Assembly: GCA_023053575.1 (NCBI GenBank)
Contig: JAKZAP010000022.1
Coordinates: forward strand, 669,001-733,000
Reading direction: 5' to 3'
Source: Branchinecta lynchi
Taxonomy: Eukaryota; Arthropoda; Branchiopoda; Anostraca; Branchinectidae
DNA: 64,000 nucleotides
Shown: positions 37,201-49,200 of the stretch, piece after piece
How positions within the stretch are numbered: position 1 is the first letter of the stretch
Layout: each line of letters opens with the position of its first letter
Notes under the pieces: model-generated
Seen by the model: the letters and a program-made list of their open reading frames with translations, nothing else
Databases searched by the model: none
What the model was told of the DNA's origin: nothing
Translations under genes and position numbers: made by a program

Positions 37201-40200
37201 CAAGGATGATCACAATTCATGGTCAACATTGTCAACATCAATGACATTGAAGACATCAATGTCATTGATCATCAATGTCATTGATTCACCCATCTCTTCA
37301 ATGTCAACATGGTCAACATCAATGACAATTCATGGTCAACAAATGAAAGCCTACACTGTCGTAAGCGTAGCGATATTACGGCTCTCTTACGAGCCAAACC
37401 GACTGCATTGACACACAAAAGTTTACGTTGTCTATTTTACTCATACTCCGCTGTTATCCAAAAAGCGGGTCACGAATAAATAAATAAATAAAACGAAATG
37501 TGTCTTGCCACACCATTAGCTTAGTTGTGTTGCGAGAGCATCCCTTTGGTTTTGTCGGGTTTTTTTTTTCCTAATCGTCCGATTTCATCTTATTACTAGA
37601 AGACGGTAATGGTCTAAAGTGTGTTGGTTTTACATTATGGCAAGCTCTGTAGAACTCTTGCCTGCGGCAAGGATGGGTTTTGCTGTTAATTGGGCCAGAG
37701 CCTACGGTGTGTAAAGTTAAGTGGAGTTGTATAGCCTATGCCAGAGAGGACTATCTGAAGTTATGCAGCCAAGCTTTCGTTTGATCAAACCATGTTACTG
37801 CTTCGAGAGGAAAGCTTCGTTCGAGCAGGGAAGCAGACAGGCACCAGTTCCAAACTGAAGATGGACTAAAATCTTAAGTGCTAAATATGTGCGGCAGTTC
37901 ACCGGCCCAACAGCCAACGTATCTTCTTTAACCGATAAATAGAAAAACTTACAGTTAAAAAAGTGGAATTTTCCCAAGGGTCCGAAAGTGCTGCCATCTA
38001 TTGTTTCTACCCATTTCTGTTCGTGATTTCTGCTGAGTTATCATTCCATTTTTTGCTCTTGGGATCGAGGAAGAGAAATGGTATCTGATGTGCCTCCTAA
38101 ACTTTGAAAGTTCTCTCAATGCTATAGAAATTAGAGCTAATCCTTTGCTCCTTTCTAAGTGGTGATATTAGAGTATAGACAGTTGGCCTACGGCAAAAAG
38201 TCAACTTTTGAACTAATACAGATAAAATATTTTTTTACGGGCAATCGATAGACTTTGATGAGCTGATCAAAGCATATGTCATCCGTTTTCTGGTACAAAA
38301 ATTCCTTCATGAGATACAACATTTTGATAATTTCAAAGGGTTGACAACTTCAGTAGTAAGGTACTCACTGAAACAAAAAACAGGCCGATCCCAATTGTGA
38401 GACATGTAGGGGACTTGTAACCAACAGTCGGCTATTAGCAGGGGCGTCACTAGCCTTTTACCAATGGGGGGGAGGGGAGGGCCGCCAGTTTGTGCCGACA
38501 AAACACGCCGTTGCCGCTTCGCGGCAACGGCGTGTTTTGTACATTTCGGCGTGCATTTCCTGCCAGCATAGAACAGAACTGGTGCAAAACCAATTGTAAT
38601 GCAGCAGTTGCGATTATTACTTTAATGTAAATTCGTATTCAAATCACATTTTTCGTTTCAGCTTTCGCAAAAAAGTGACACTTTTTTTTTTAATGGCCTT
38701 CTTTCCGGAAAAATTTTGCTATACCTACCATATTAATGTGTTTCTTTTAATGTGTTTCAAACCCTCAAGAATTTCAATCGTAAAACGCTAACTAAATAAA
38801 ACACCATTACTACGAAATGCGCCATAGGCGAAATTTTGTGTAAAACTAACTGTAATGCATCAATTGTCATTATTCCTTTGATGTAAGTTCGTAAATTTAA
38901 ATTCACATATTCGGCTTTTCGTTTCATCGTTCGCTAAAGGGCGACGCTTCCAACGACTGGAGCCTATCCAGATTGAGTTAACTAAGCGCCGCAGGCAAAA
39001 TTTTTAAAGTCTGCCTATCTCCGATAAAAAAAAATGATCTATACCTACCATACAAATTCTAGCCTTTAATGTTCAGTTCAGTTTCAGTTCAGTTTATTTC
39101 AAATATCAACACATATCGTAGCTTGGGGCCAAATGGCGTGTTGAATACGTCAATATACATGAAGGCAAATCAATAATGTCTGTCATAATATCAAGATAAA
39201 TAATTCACACTAAATATGGCCCAACACAAAAACATAAAAATGAGACACACCCAAGAATGACTAAACCTCTTTGTTGAAAATATGTACAAATTTAGGGATA
39301 AAACTATTTCTGTACCGCTCCGTACGGTAGTAACGGGGTTCTAGCTTGGGTATTCGCTCCGCACACACTCTTTGCGGACGCAAACGTTGAGGTTGGAAGA
39401 GAGGCGGCAGTGTAATGTGCTTCAAACCCCTAGAATTTCAAGTTTAAAAGCCAAGTAAATGAATTACTGTTCTTCCAAACATAGAATACTAGGAAATACG
39501 CCGCAGGCGAAGTTTTGTGGAAAAACTGGTGAGCAGAGCACCATTTTGAGATCCGAAATAAAAGTAAGGCTAGCTGTGGAATCGCAGATCTACCCGTCAA
39601 AATAGTAGTATCTATGCATAATAAAGTAGGTACAAAGTAGAATTGTTCTGAATTTACGGCAAAAGAAGTAGTTTTCACGTTAAAAAGACATGCTGTCCAC
39701 TGCGCATCGCCATTGCACTACGTCCACTCATTTACTCTTCCTGATTATGACCAGACCATGACTCGACCAAGAAAAGAAAGAAGGATGTGCATCCAGAACA
39801 GCCTAAAACGGCAGTTACAAATAAACGACCTAGACAAACAAAATAAGGAGACAAGGAACGAATCTTGACGACAAGGAACGGAATGGAATAAATCGTTGCG
39901 TTAAAAAAAAAAGTAGATTTACGACGAGAAACTTTCGGACTGGCCTGACAAAAGTTTATGTGTACTATGTGTACGAGCACATTGAGACTTTTAAGAACTC
40001 AGATTATATTTTTACAAAGCCAATACTGAAATCAGGTTTGAACCTCAGGTTTAGACAGGTCGATCAATTGGTGGAATTAAAAATAATGGAAATCAAGAAT
40101 AAGTTTAAGCAGTAGAAAACAGAATAGACGAGATCAAGATTTTGGCGTGGTTTTGTTTTGTCGGAGACAAAACTTTTCAGGGAAGGAAGGAGTGTGACAT

Positions 40201-43200
40201 TGGGTTGGTCGTTAATAATTAATTAGCAGAAGCGTAAAAGAATATCCATTTCCCTTGGAAACGTAGAATGTCCGGGAAGCTGAGGTCTTCGATATCCTGC
40301 TAAAAAAAACGTAGAATCCTGGGTACTGAGGTTTTCAGGCATATCTTATGTGGTGCAAGAACGGAAACGGTGGTAACGGAGAGCAGGAACAGAAGAGCGG
40401 TTTTTGAGGCAGATGCGATTGAGAATTGATTGAGAATAGATAGAGAATTGATTGAGATACTAATTAGAAACTGACCTAGCCAAAGCTGTTGGATTTTCTG
40501 GAGGTTTTTGTAATACCGATTAATCAATACAGTAAGTCAGCTCGAACCACCAAACGAAAGACTACGATCCCGAATACGCCTTCGAAGGTGGAATATTGCC
40601 GCCGCTCGAACGCTACCCTATAATGTTCTCAAGTCGGACCTAAACCACCGGCCAGAGTATAAAGAGAAATAATAACACAAAGGGGCTAAGAACTACATTA
40701 TTACAAACGACCTAGAAAAACAAAGTAAGGAGACAGGTTTACCGAATCTTGACGACAAGGAACGGAATGGAACAAATCGTTGCGTTAAAAAAAAGTAGAT
40801 TTACGACGAGAAACTTTCGGGACTGGCCTGACAAAAGTTCGCAGAATTGGATTCATTACGGATTTGGATTTATTACGCCTAAAGAACTTTATTTCATACG
40901 TCTAAACAGAAGCCGATGTGCCAACGAAACTTAAGACTTTCAGGATGCGTCCGATAAGCATTTACGGAATTAGATTTCTTACGTGAAAAAGAACCTGATG
41001 TGTCGACGAGAATACCGACGCCCGACAAAACGAAACAGAATTTGATTTCTTCTGTCTTGTGCCCGACAAGACTGTATAGAACTTGATTTTTTACGTATAA
41101 AAAGAACCCAATACGTAGACGAGTCGACCGACACCCGACAAAAGCATACAAAACTTTGTTTCCTTTGTATTCCTTCTATATAAAAAGAACCCGAAGTGCC
41201 GAAGAGACCACCCGAGGCCTGACAAAAGCATAACCCAATTTGTCGACGAGTCGACCGACGCCCGACAAAAACATACGAAATTTAGTTTTTCTGTGTTTGC
41301 CGGTGCTCTGCGCCAACAAACTAGTAAACTTTCTCAAAACCTTGGGGGGGGGAGTCCCCCCTCGCCCCCCCCATAGTTACGCCCCTGGCTGTTACAACAC
41401 AATCATCTTCGACGATGAGTGGTTTGCAAATTTAGCTAGTTGGTGTACCTATTAAGCCTATTATTTGTTTCAGGTGTATTTGATGGTAAGAACAATTTGG
41501 TACCTTGTCTAACACGGGGAGACGGACTTGTAAGTAAGTATCTGTTGCTAGAGGGGGTTCATGAGGGGCTGAAAATCTCTGCAAAATGGTGCACGTTTTA
41601 TTCGATCTCTATAAATCTGAGGATAAGAAAATTCGTCTCCATGGTCTATTAGGACCATGCTTTTAGGAATACGTAGAAGATATTCGTGTAAGGTAAGAGT
41701 GTTGTTTGGCCTTACTTTTGCACAATGTGCGGACAATTGGACGAAAATATTTTTCATGTAATGTGCGTATGTCCTTCCAGATCTTCGTGGGGAAATTTTT
41801 GGTGTTAGTAATTGGGGGGAGGATTGGTTGGTAAAAGTAATGGGAACTAAAATATTTGGTGATATTGAAAAGTTGGTAAGATTCCTTTCGGTTTCGATGA
41901 ACCACAGAGAAAGATTCCTGTAAAGGAATATGTAAAATAGTTAGCATTTATTTGGTTTGTGTTTTTGATTTTTGTTTGTGTTTATTTTTTTCCCGTGGCC
42001 TCTGTGCTTTTAATGGAATAAATCTTATCTTATCTTATTACTGTAACCTAGAATTGAGTGTTTACGCAACGAGTATCAATGATAATGTAAAGCAATGAGG
42101 TAGTTTCGCAATAACTGATAGTGTCAACCATGGTTGAACTATGCATTATAACACCAATTAGATTATATAAGTTAATGTTCCAAGCTTTCATTCTTCACGT
42201 TGTCTACAGCTGAAAAGGATAAAGTTTAATGGCAGCAAAGTCAGTTTAGTAATGACATAGTTTGGTAATAATTACTAGAGTGGCATGGCATTTCTGGTAT
42301 TTTGATCTTGAAAAGTTACGGATAACTTTATAATACACCACCTTAGATAAGATAATGTTCCAAGTTTTCACCAATCACGATGTCTAGGATTGAAAAGAAC
42401 AAAGTAGCCTACAACTAGCTGCACGGTCAATTTAGTCCCTACTTCCGACATTCTGTTGTTGTTGTTTTTTCAATGCCGAGGAATAGCCATGTGATTACAG
42501 ATTGCGTAACCAGTTCAAAAAAAATTCTTCTTCGAACATACCATTTGTAAAACCTAGATCGGTTGACAACTTCAGCATTACCGATAGCGAAGAAACAAAA
42601 CTGAAGTGTTGCTCTCGCAACACTTTGTCGGCTAAGCCGAAAAAAGGCTGCTGCAACACTTCACGTTGACCAGGCAACCGTTGGTCTAGTTCTCCCTTGT
42701 AATTATACCTTTCTGGAAAAGTGTTCTAGAAATTTTACTCTTTTTACTGCACTAATTCACTTGTTCATTCATATTACTTATTTGTTCATTTTTTTTCTTC
42801 ATACTGCTCATGACACTTACTCGTATCCTATTTACAGTTCCAGAATGGGGAACAACAGCAGTTTCAAGATCTGGCTTTGGTCCTTCACTTTCTTCATCTT
42901 CATCATCGGAACTATCGTCATCGTCTTCAGTTGATGTTTTGTGGAGGTTGCTCATCTACAAGAAAATCATACAGTAATTAAAGGTTAACTTCAGACATCG
43001 TGGATGATATCCGAAAATAACACCGAGACGGTCATTGAAAACATCTACCGAGCCGAAGGTTAGGTTGATATTTTTAAATGGCCTTCGAGGTTGCTATTCT
43101 GATATGAACCGAGACGGAGTTATGTTAACTATTATAACTTTTTCGAACAGATGTTTTTACTTATCTTGGTTTGCCGTATTGCTCTACTTTGAGTCAGACC

Positions 43201-46200
43201 CGTGCATCAGTGGTAAAAGAAGTTGAGAGAAGGGTCGCTGCTAGTTTTGGATCGATTGTTGGTTTACGTGAGCTTCTGAACCGGCGAAGGCTTGCACATG
43301 TTTTTAACGTAACAGCTTTGCCACAGTGTCTCCTAGCTTCTTCGTTCCTCCCAGTTTTTCGGCTTGCCGACACGTCGCATATTAAAACCCAATACTTTAT
43401 TTTTTCAAAATGGTTGTGTCGTTTTAGCAGGTATGAGTCCAATACTAATATGATGGAGACTTATGGTATAAAAAACCCTCTTGAAATTATGATGAAAAAG
43501 CATGAAAAGTTTAGACGTAAGTTGCAAGGGCTCAAGCATAATTTATCATCTTTCCTCCATGAGCGGTGAACTATTTTTATGATTTTTTTTTGTTTTGTTT
43601 TGTTTTAAGTTTTGATTTTTTTTTTTGAATTTTGAATTTTGAATTTTAATGTTTTTAAAGTGTTTGTCATTGTTTGTGGTGTTTAATCTGCCTTCGCCAT
43701 TTTCATGCGTTGTTGTTTATTTTAGTCGTTCCAATGGATTAGAGTTCGGTCTAATGTTTGTTTGATTTGTGTACTTATATAGTTATTTATCTTATTATCA
43801 TCAATTTTGGTGGATCAATAAATCATCATCATCATCAGAATGTTTTTATAGGTAGGACTTAATCTTCTTTTGTTGTACTTCTTCGCTACTTTTATAGGGA
43901 ATTTTTGTTTAGTGAAATGGCAACTCTAGCCTACTATAGAAATTTGAAAATGACTACTGATGTGACCCGTGCATTTCAACACCATCTTATTCATTTGTGG
44001 CGAAGCAGATGCCATCTAGCAGTGGACTCGATAGATACAATTGATCAGGGCGTGCTCTTATAGAGATAGAATTAATCAACCTTAACCCGGTGTTGCCACT
44101 TGTTGCAGAATTCTGTGATTTGTCATACATTGTCGTTTCTTCGACAAAGTGAGCAAGAACTTTGCGACCGGTTCCTTATCAGTAAATACGAAAATGAAGC
44201 ATAAAAATTGAGGCGTATAATTATGAAGAAGACGGAGCGAGGTTTCTCGTCGAGAATTGGTGAAAAGGACCAAGTTTCGTAGGTGCCAGAATGTCATTTT
44301 TTTTTTTCCAGCCAAAAGTCACACGTTCCATCAGAGAAATTGGCAACACTGAAAGTCGTACTAAAAGATTGTTTAATCAGAGCACCATCAAGAAAAAATC
44401 TAGGCTAGGTAAGCAACATTTTCTTTTAGTTTTGAACATTTTTCTCTTAGGTTTTTGAGTATTTTTTTCTTGATTATTTTTTAGTGTTTTTTTTTTATTT
44501 CTGAAAGTGATGTCTTTTATTTGTTTTCTGAAAGATCCGAAATACTTACTATAAAAATTTGTCCTCAAAATATCTCGTTATTGTAGTTTATTTTATCAGG
44601 CTCTGTTTTTCAGTAAGTGGGGAAAAGTGCTCGATTAACTTCTGCGGACGTTGATACGGCCTCGTATCATCATCTCTAGAGGCTGATACGGTATTGTATC
44701 AACCTCCCAAAATTTATTATCATAATATATTACATAGCTGATAGAGAAAGGTTATTAAAAGTTAACGTCCGACATCGAGGTTGATATCGGAATATAACAA
44801 CGAGACGGCCTTTGAAAATAACCTGTCCAAGCCGAAGACCAGGCAGGTCATGAAAAATATCAGCCGAACGCAGCGAGGTTGATATTTTACATGGCCTTCG
44901 AGCTTGTTTTTCCGATATCAACTGAGATAAAGTGTTAACTATTATAACTTTTTTCGAACATAATTTTTGTTTCGGTAGTAGCCTACCCTACTCAATCTTC
45001 TTTGGTAGTACTTATTTGCTACTTTTGTAGGGAATTTTTGTTCAGTGAAATGGCAACTCTACCCTACTACAGAAATGTGTAAATTACTACTATTGTGACC
45101 GTGCATTTCAGTTCACAACAATATAATCCTTATCCAACACTATCTGTTTTCATTCGTGGCGAAGCAGATAGCGGCGGGTTCGATAGATATAATTAATCAA
45201 GGCGGGCTTTAGAAAGGTAGAATTAATCAACCTTAAACCAGTGTTGCCACATAATTATGCGATTTGTCAAACATTTTCGTTTCTTCGACAAAACGAGCAA
45301 GAACTCTGCGACCTGTTCCTTACCAGTAACTACAAAAAAGAAGCATAAAAGTTAAGGCGTATAATAACGAAGATGACAAAGGAGATTTCTCGTTGATAGT
45401 TTGATGAAAAGGGCCAAGTTTTGAAGGTGCCATAATGTCATTGTTTTTCCCGGCCAAAAGTCACAAGTTCCATCACAAACTGAAATTTTTATTAAAGGGC
45501 TTTAATCAGAGCAACAACAAGAAAAAAAAAACCGGTGGCAATCGCTCAATGGCTGCCTATCGGAGAGTAGAGGAAAAAAAGTTGAAGTAAGTTGGAAGTG
45601 TTGTTTCCGTTGACAAGTTCCATTTTCATTGAGAATGATCTGTATTATTTTTTTTTTTTTTTTTTTTTTTTTGTACAGTCATAACTTTTATTTATTTATT
45701 TGGAAGTCAGGCTCTAATTTTCAGTAGTCAAGAAAAAGTGCTCGATGAACTTCTATGGAGGTTGATACGGCTTCGTCTCATCCTCTCTGGAGGCTGATAC
45801 AATGTCGTATCAACCTCCACAAAACTCGTTATCATGATATAACTACCAATGGGACATAGGTAGATATACAGTACATACCTGTTCAAGAAAAGTTATTGTT
45901 TAATAATTATATATAAAGCTATTAATAATAATATACTGGATCATAAAAGGCTTTGGCTAGTAAACTTCTCGAAGAAATTGGGAATATGGACGGGGACTGA
46001 TGGAAGTCAGCCCTCGTCAAGGCGATTAATTACCTTTGACGTCAGGAAGATCAATTACCTTCGACTGACTCCCTCCCCTCTAAAATCTGAATTAATACTA
46101 TTCACATTCCTATCCGAATTAATTATATTAACATTTCTATTGACTAAGGATCAAATCCTTCTTGGACCAAGGTTGGGAGAAATTTGCTTCTCACATCCTT

Positions 46201-49200
46201 TGTCTGCAGACAATAGTACACGTCAGACTTACCTTCATCACAAGAAGCTTATTTGTGACTGTTTTTGTTGATTGTGTGCCTGACACCATATATGCGGTCA
46301 TTGGAAATTCTGTCCGGTTATCTCCAAGTGGGTCCTTGATTATGTCAAAGCTTAAACATGGTGAACCTACAAGAATAAACCTAGTCAATCAGAAGTAGCC
46401 TCTACAAAAAATGTGTCTGAGACTCGCTTGGTAAATACAGCTTCGAATGAAGTTCCACTGTTAAACATTAAGTGAGCGATATTTATATGGGCCATTACAA
46501 CCGTAAACTTTGTCCAAAGAAAAATTAACATTTGCCACAGCAATCGAGAATTATCATACATTTGTTATCATAAGTGGTTGGTTTTCAGAGAATACACAAA
46601 AGCGGCATTTTTAGTAAATAGGGCTGTGCCTGGTAGGAGTTGTTCTCAGAATAAAGATGAGGTGTTTGGCAAACAAAGGGGGTGTGCGTCATAGGAGTTT
46701 CGGAGGGAAAAGTTAGAGGAACGAGTGAATAGTGTAAGACAGTGAGCGCCTGTATACTTGTCACACCTGTAGTTTTATTATATTTATACTATATCCAGGG
46801 CTAGTTGGTTTTTGAAGTATTATATTTAATCAGGCTGACCGAGTAGTATCTGGCGTATCGTTGGCAATACTTGTCTTACACTGGCGTCCGTCTTCCACGA
46901 ACTGCAAGCACGTATTTAGATGGACCACATCTCAGTACTAATGGATATGAGGGCCAGTCTCTAAAAGTTAAACTCAGTTAGTGACCGAGTGGTGTCCGGC
47001 GAATCAGTGGCAATACTGGTCTTACACTGGGGTTTGTCTTCTACGAGCGCTTAACCCAGTGGATCGTATATTAGAGGTTTTACAGAGGAATGCTGATAAA
47101 TTTTGTCGATTGTTGGAATGCTGCGGTTTGAAAATTAGACCTGATAAGTGTAAGTTTTTAGTTTTAGGTACGGAAGACCCTAATTATTGCATTAGGATAA
47201 ATCAGGTTGTAATTAAAGCAGTTTCTTCATTTCGGTACTTGGGTATTGTGTATGGTTCTACTTTACGACTTACCAGAGGCCTCACCGTCAAGAGTATAGA
47301 AAACCGGATATGCGCTAGTTTCGGTCGGGTTGTTTGCCTACGAGATTTTTTAACACGACGAACTCTTGCTAGGATCTTTAATACGGTTGCCCTCCCCCAA
47401 GTTCTAGTTGCTAGTTCAGTTTTTAATTATTTTAGAATTTCAGATATAACACACCTTCGGGTTACTTTCTTTTAGTTTGGTAAGTGGCTTTGCAAATTTA
47501 ACAGATTTGAGTCTAATACAAGAATGATGCGAGATCTAAATCTGAAAGACCCTATTGTTGTTGCGAGAAGTAAGGAAGATAAGCTGTCTGCCCGGTATCA
47601 GGAACTCAACCACCATCTTGCTCAAGTATAGTTATTATTAAATATTTTAGTTTCTGTTAAGATTACACGCTGAAAGTGAACTTTTAAGAGTTCAGTGAAA
47701 AGATTATTTACGTTAGTTTTTTTATTCGAGATAGATTTTGTTTATTAGTTACATAGTGGTTTGTTATGATTGTGTTTATGATGCCGATGTTTAGTTGCTG
47801 TCGATCTATTTTTTTAAACTCGTCTTTTTGGCGGAATAAAAGCTTATTATTATTATTATATCCGTATTACTAGATAATGAGGTCATTAGGTCACAGTATT
47901 CTAGTGTTATAACTGAAAGAGATAATTACCTAATTTTATAATGCTTGGTTGTTTCATTACGTCAAAGTGTAAAATCTCTTCAAGTTTAAGTAACTCTGTT
48001 CAGCGTTTTCAAAATTAAACTAGAGCTACGTTGCCTGGGCAACATGAAGTGTTGCAGCAACCTGCGAGAGCAACACTTTGGTTTGCTAACGGGTAAATGC
48101 TGCAATTGTCAACCTATCGCGGTTTTCAAAATGGTATGTTCCATGAAGAATATTTTTCTGAACTGATGGCACAATCTGTAGTCACATGGTTATCCCTCAG
48201 CCTTGAAAAAAACCCACCAGAATATCGGAAGTAATAGGGACTAAATTGACTTTGCAACCAGTTGAACTTTATACTTTTCAATCGTAGACATCGTGACTTG
48301 TGGAAACTTGGAACATTATCTTATGTAACCTAGTTGGCATTATAAAGCTATCCATAGCTTTTTAGTTCAAAATACCAAAATACCTCTAATAATTATTGCG
48401 TAACATATATCGTTGCTTTACATAGTCATTTGTATGCGTTACTTGTGCGTTACAGTGAAAGACCATCACCACAGGCTATTCTAGCATCTCATGAAAATGG
48501 CAATGCTTAGCAACCGATTCTTGAACAACGACATGAACTAAACTTGTCTTATCATCAAAACACCGGAAACAAAATAGGTACATATAGGAAAAGTCGGAAG
48601 CCTGGAAGGTGATTAGGGTGTAATCGCCGACTGTTAGTTACAAGACCCTGACTTGTCTCACAGTTGGGTTTCGCCTATTCTTTGTTTGAGTGTTTACCCT
48701 ACCACTAAAGTTGTCAACCCCTCAAAGACTTAATTCTAAGTTACAGTGATAGACCATGGAGACTCATTTTCTTACCCTCAGATTTAAAGAGATCAAATAA
48801 AATGTGCACCAATTTGCACTAGTGTCTAGCCCCTTATGAACCCCTTCTAGCAACTGATTCCTATTTACAAGTCCATCTCCCTGTGATAGACATAGTATCA
48901 AATTATTTTCAATTCAAATACACCAGAAACAAAGAATGGGATTAATAGGTACACCAACTAGCAAAAGTTACGAGCCCCTCATCGCAGAAAATGATTATGG
49001 TGTAACAGTCGATTTTTGCTTACAAGTAAAAACAAGACCAAAGGTTTCGATGGGATCCCAAAAATATCTGATCCAGAGAACTGGGTCTTGTCTTAGCCAG
49101 ATCCAGTCATCGCCAGACTCCTTGAACATTTTTAACAATTAAAATTCAGAAACAGATTAAGGCCAAATACCTAATCACCTGAGAAAACCAAGTTCAGATA

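Noticed and set aside
45650..45673. Long T run followed by tacag, resembling a splice acceptor
   Set aside because: It is on the + strand, opposite GRWD1, and no open exon with recognisable content follows.
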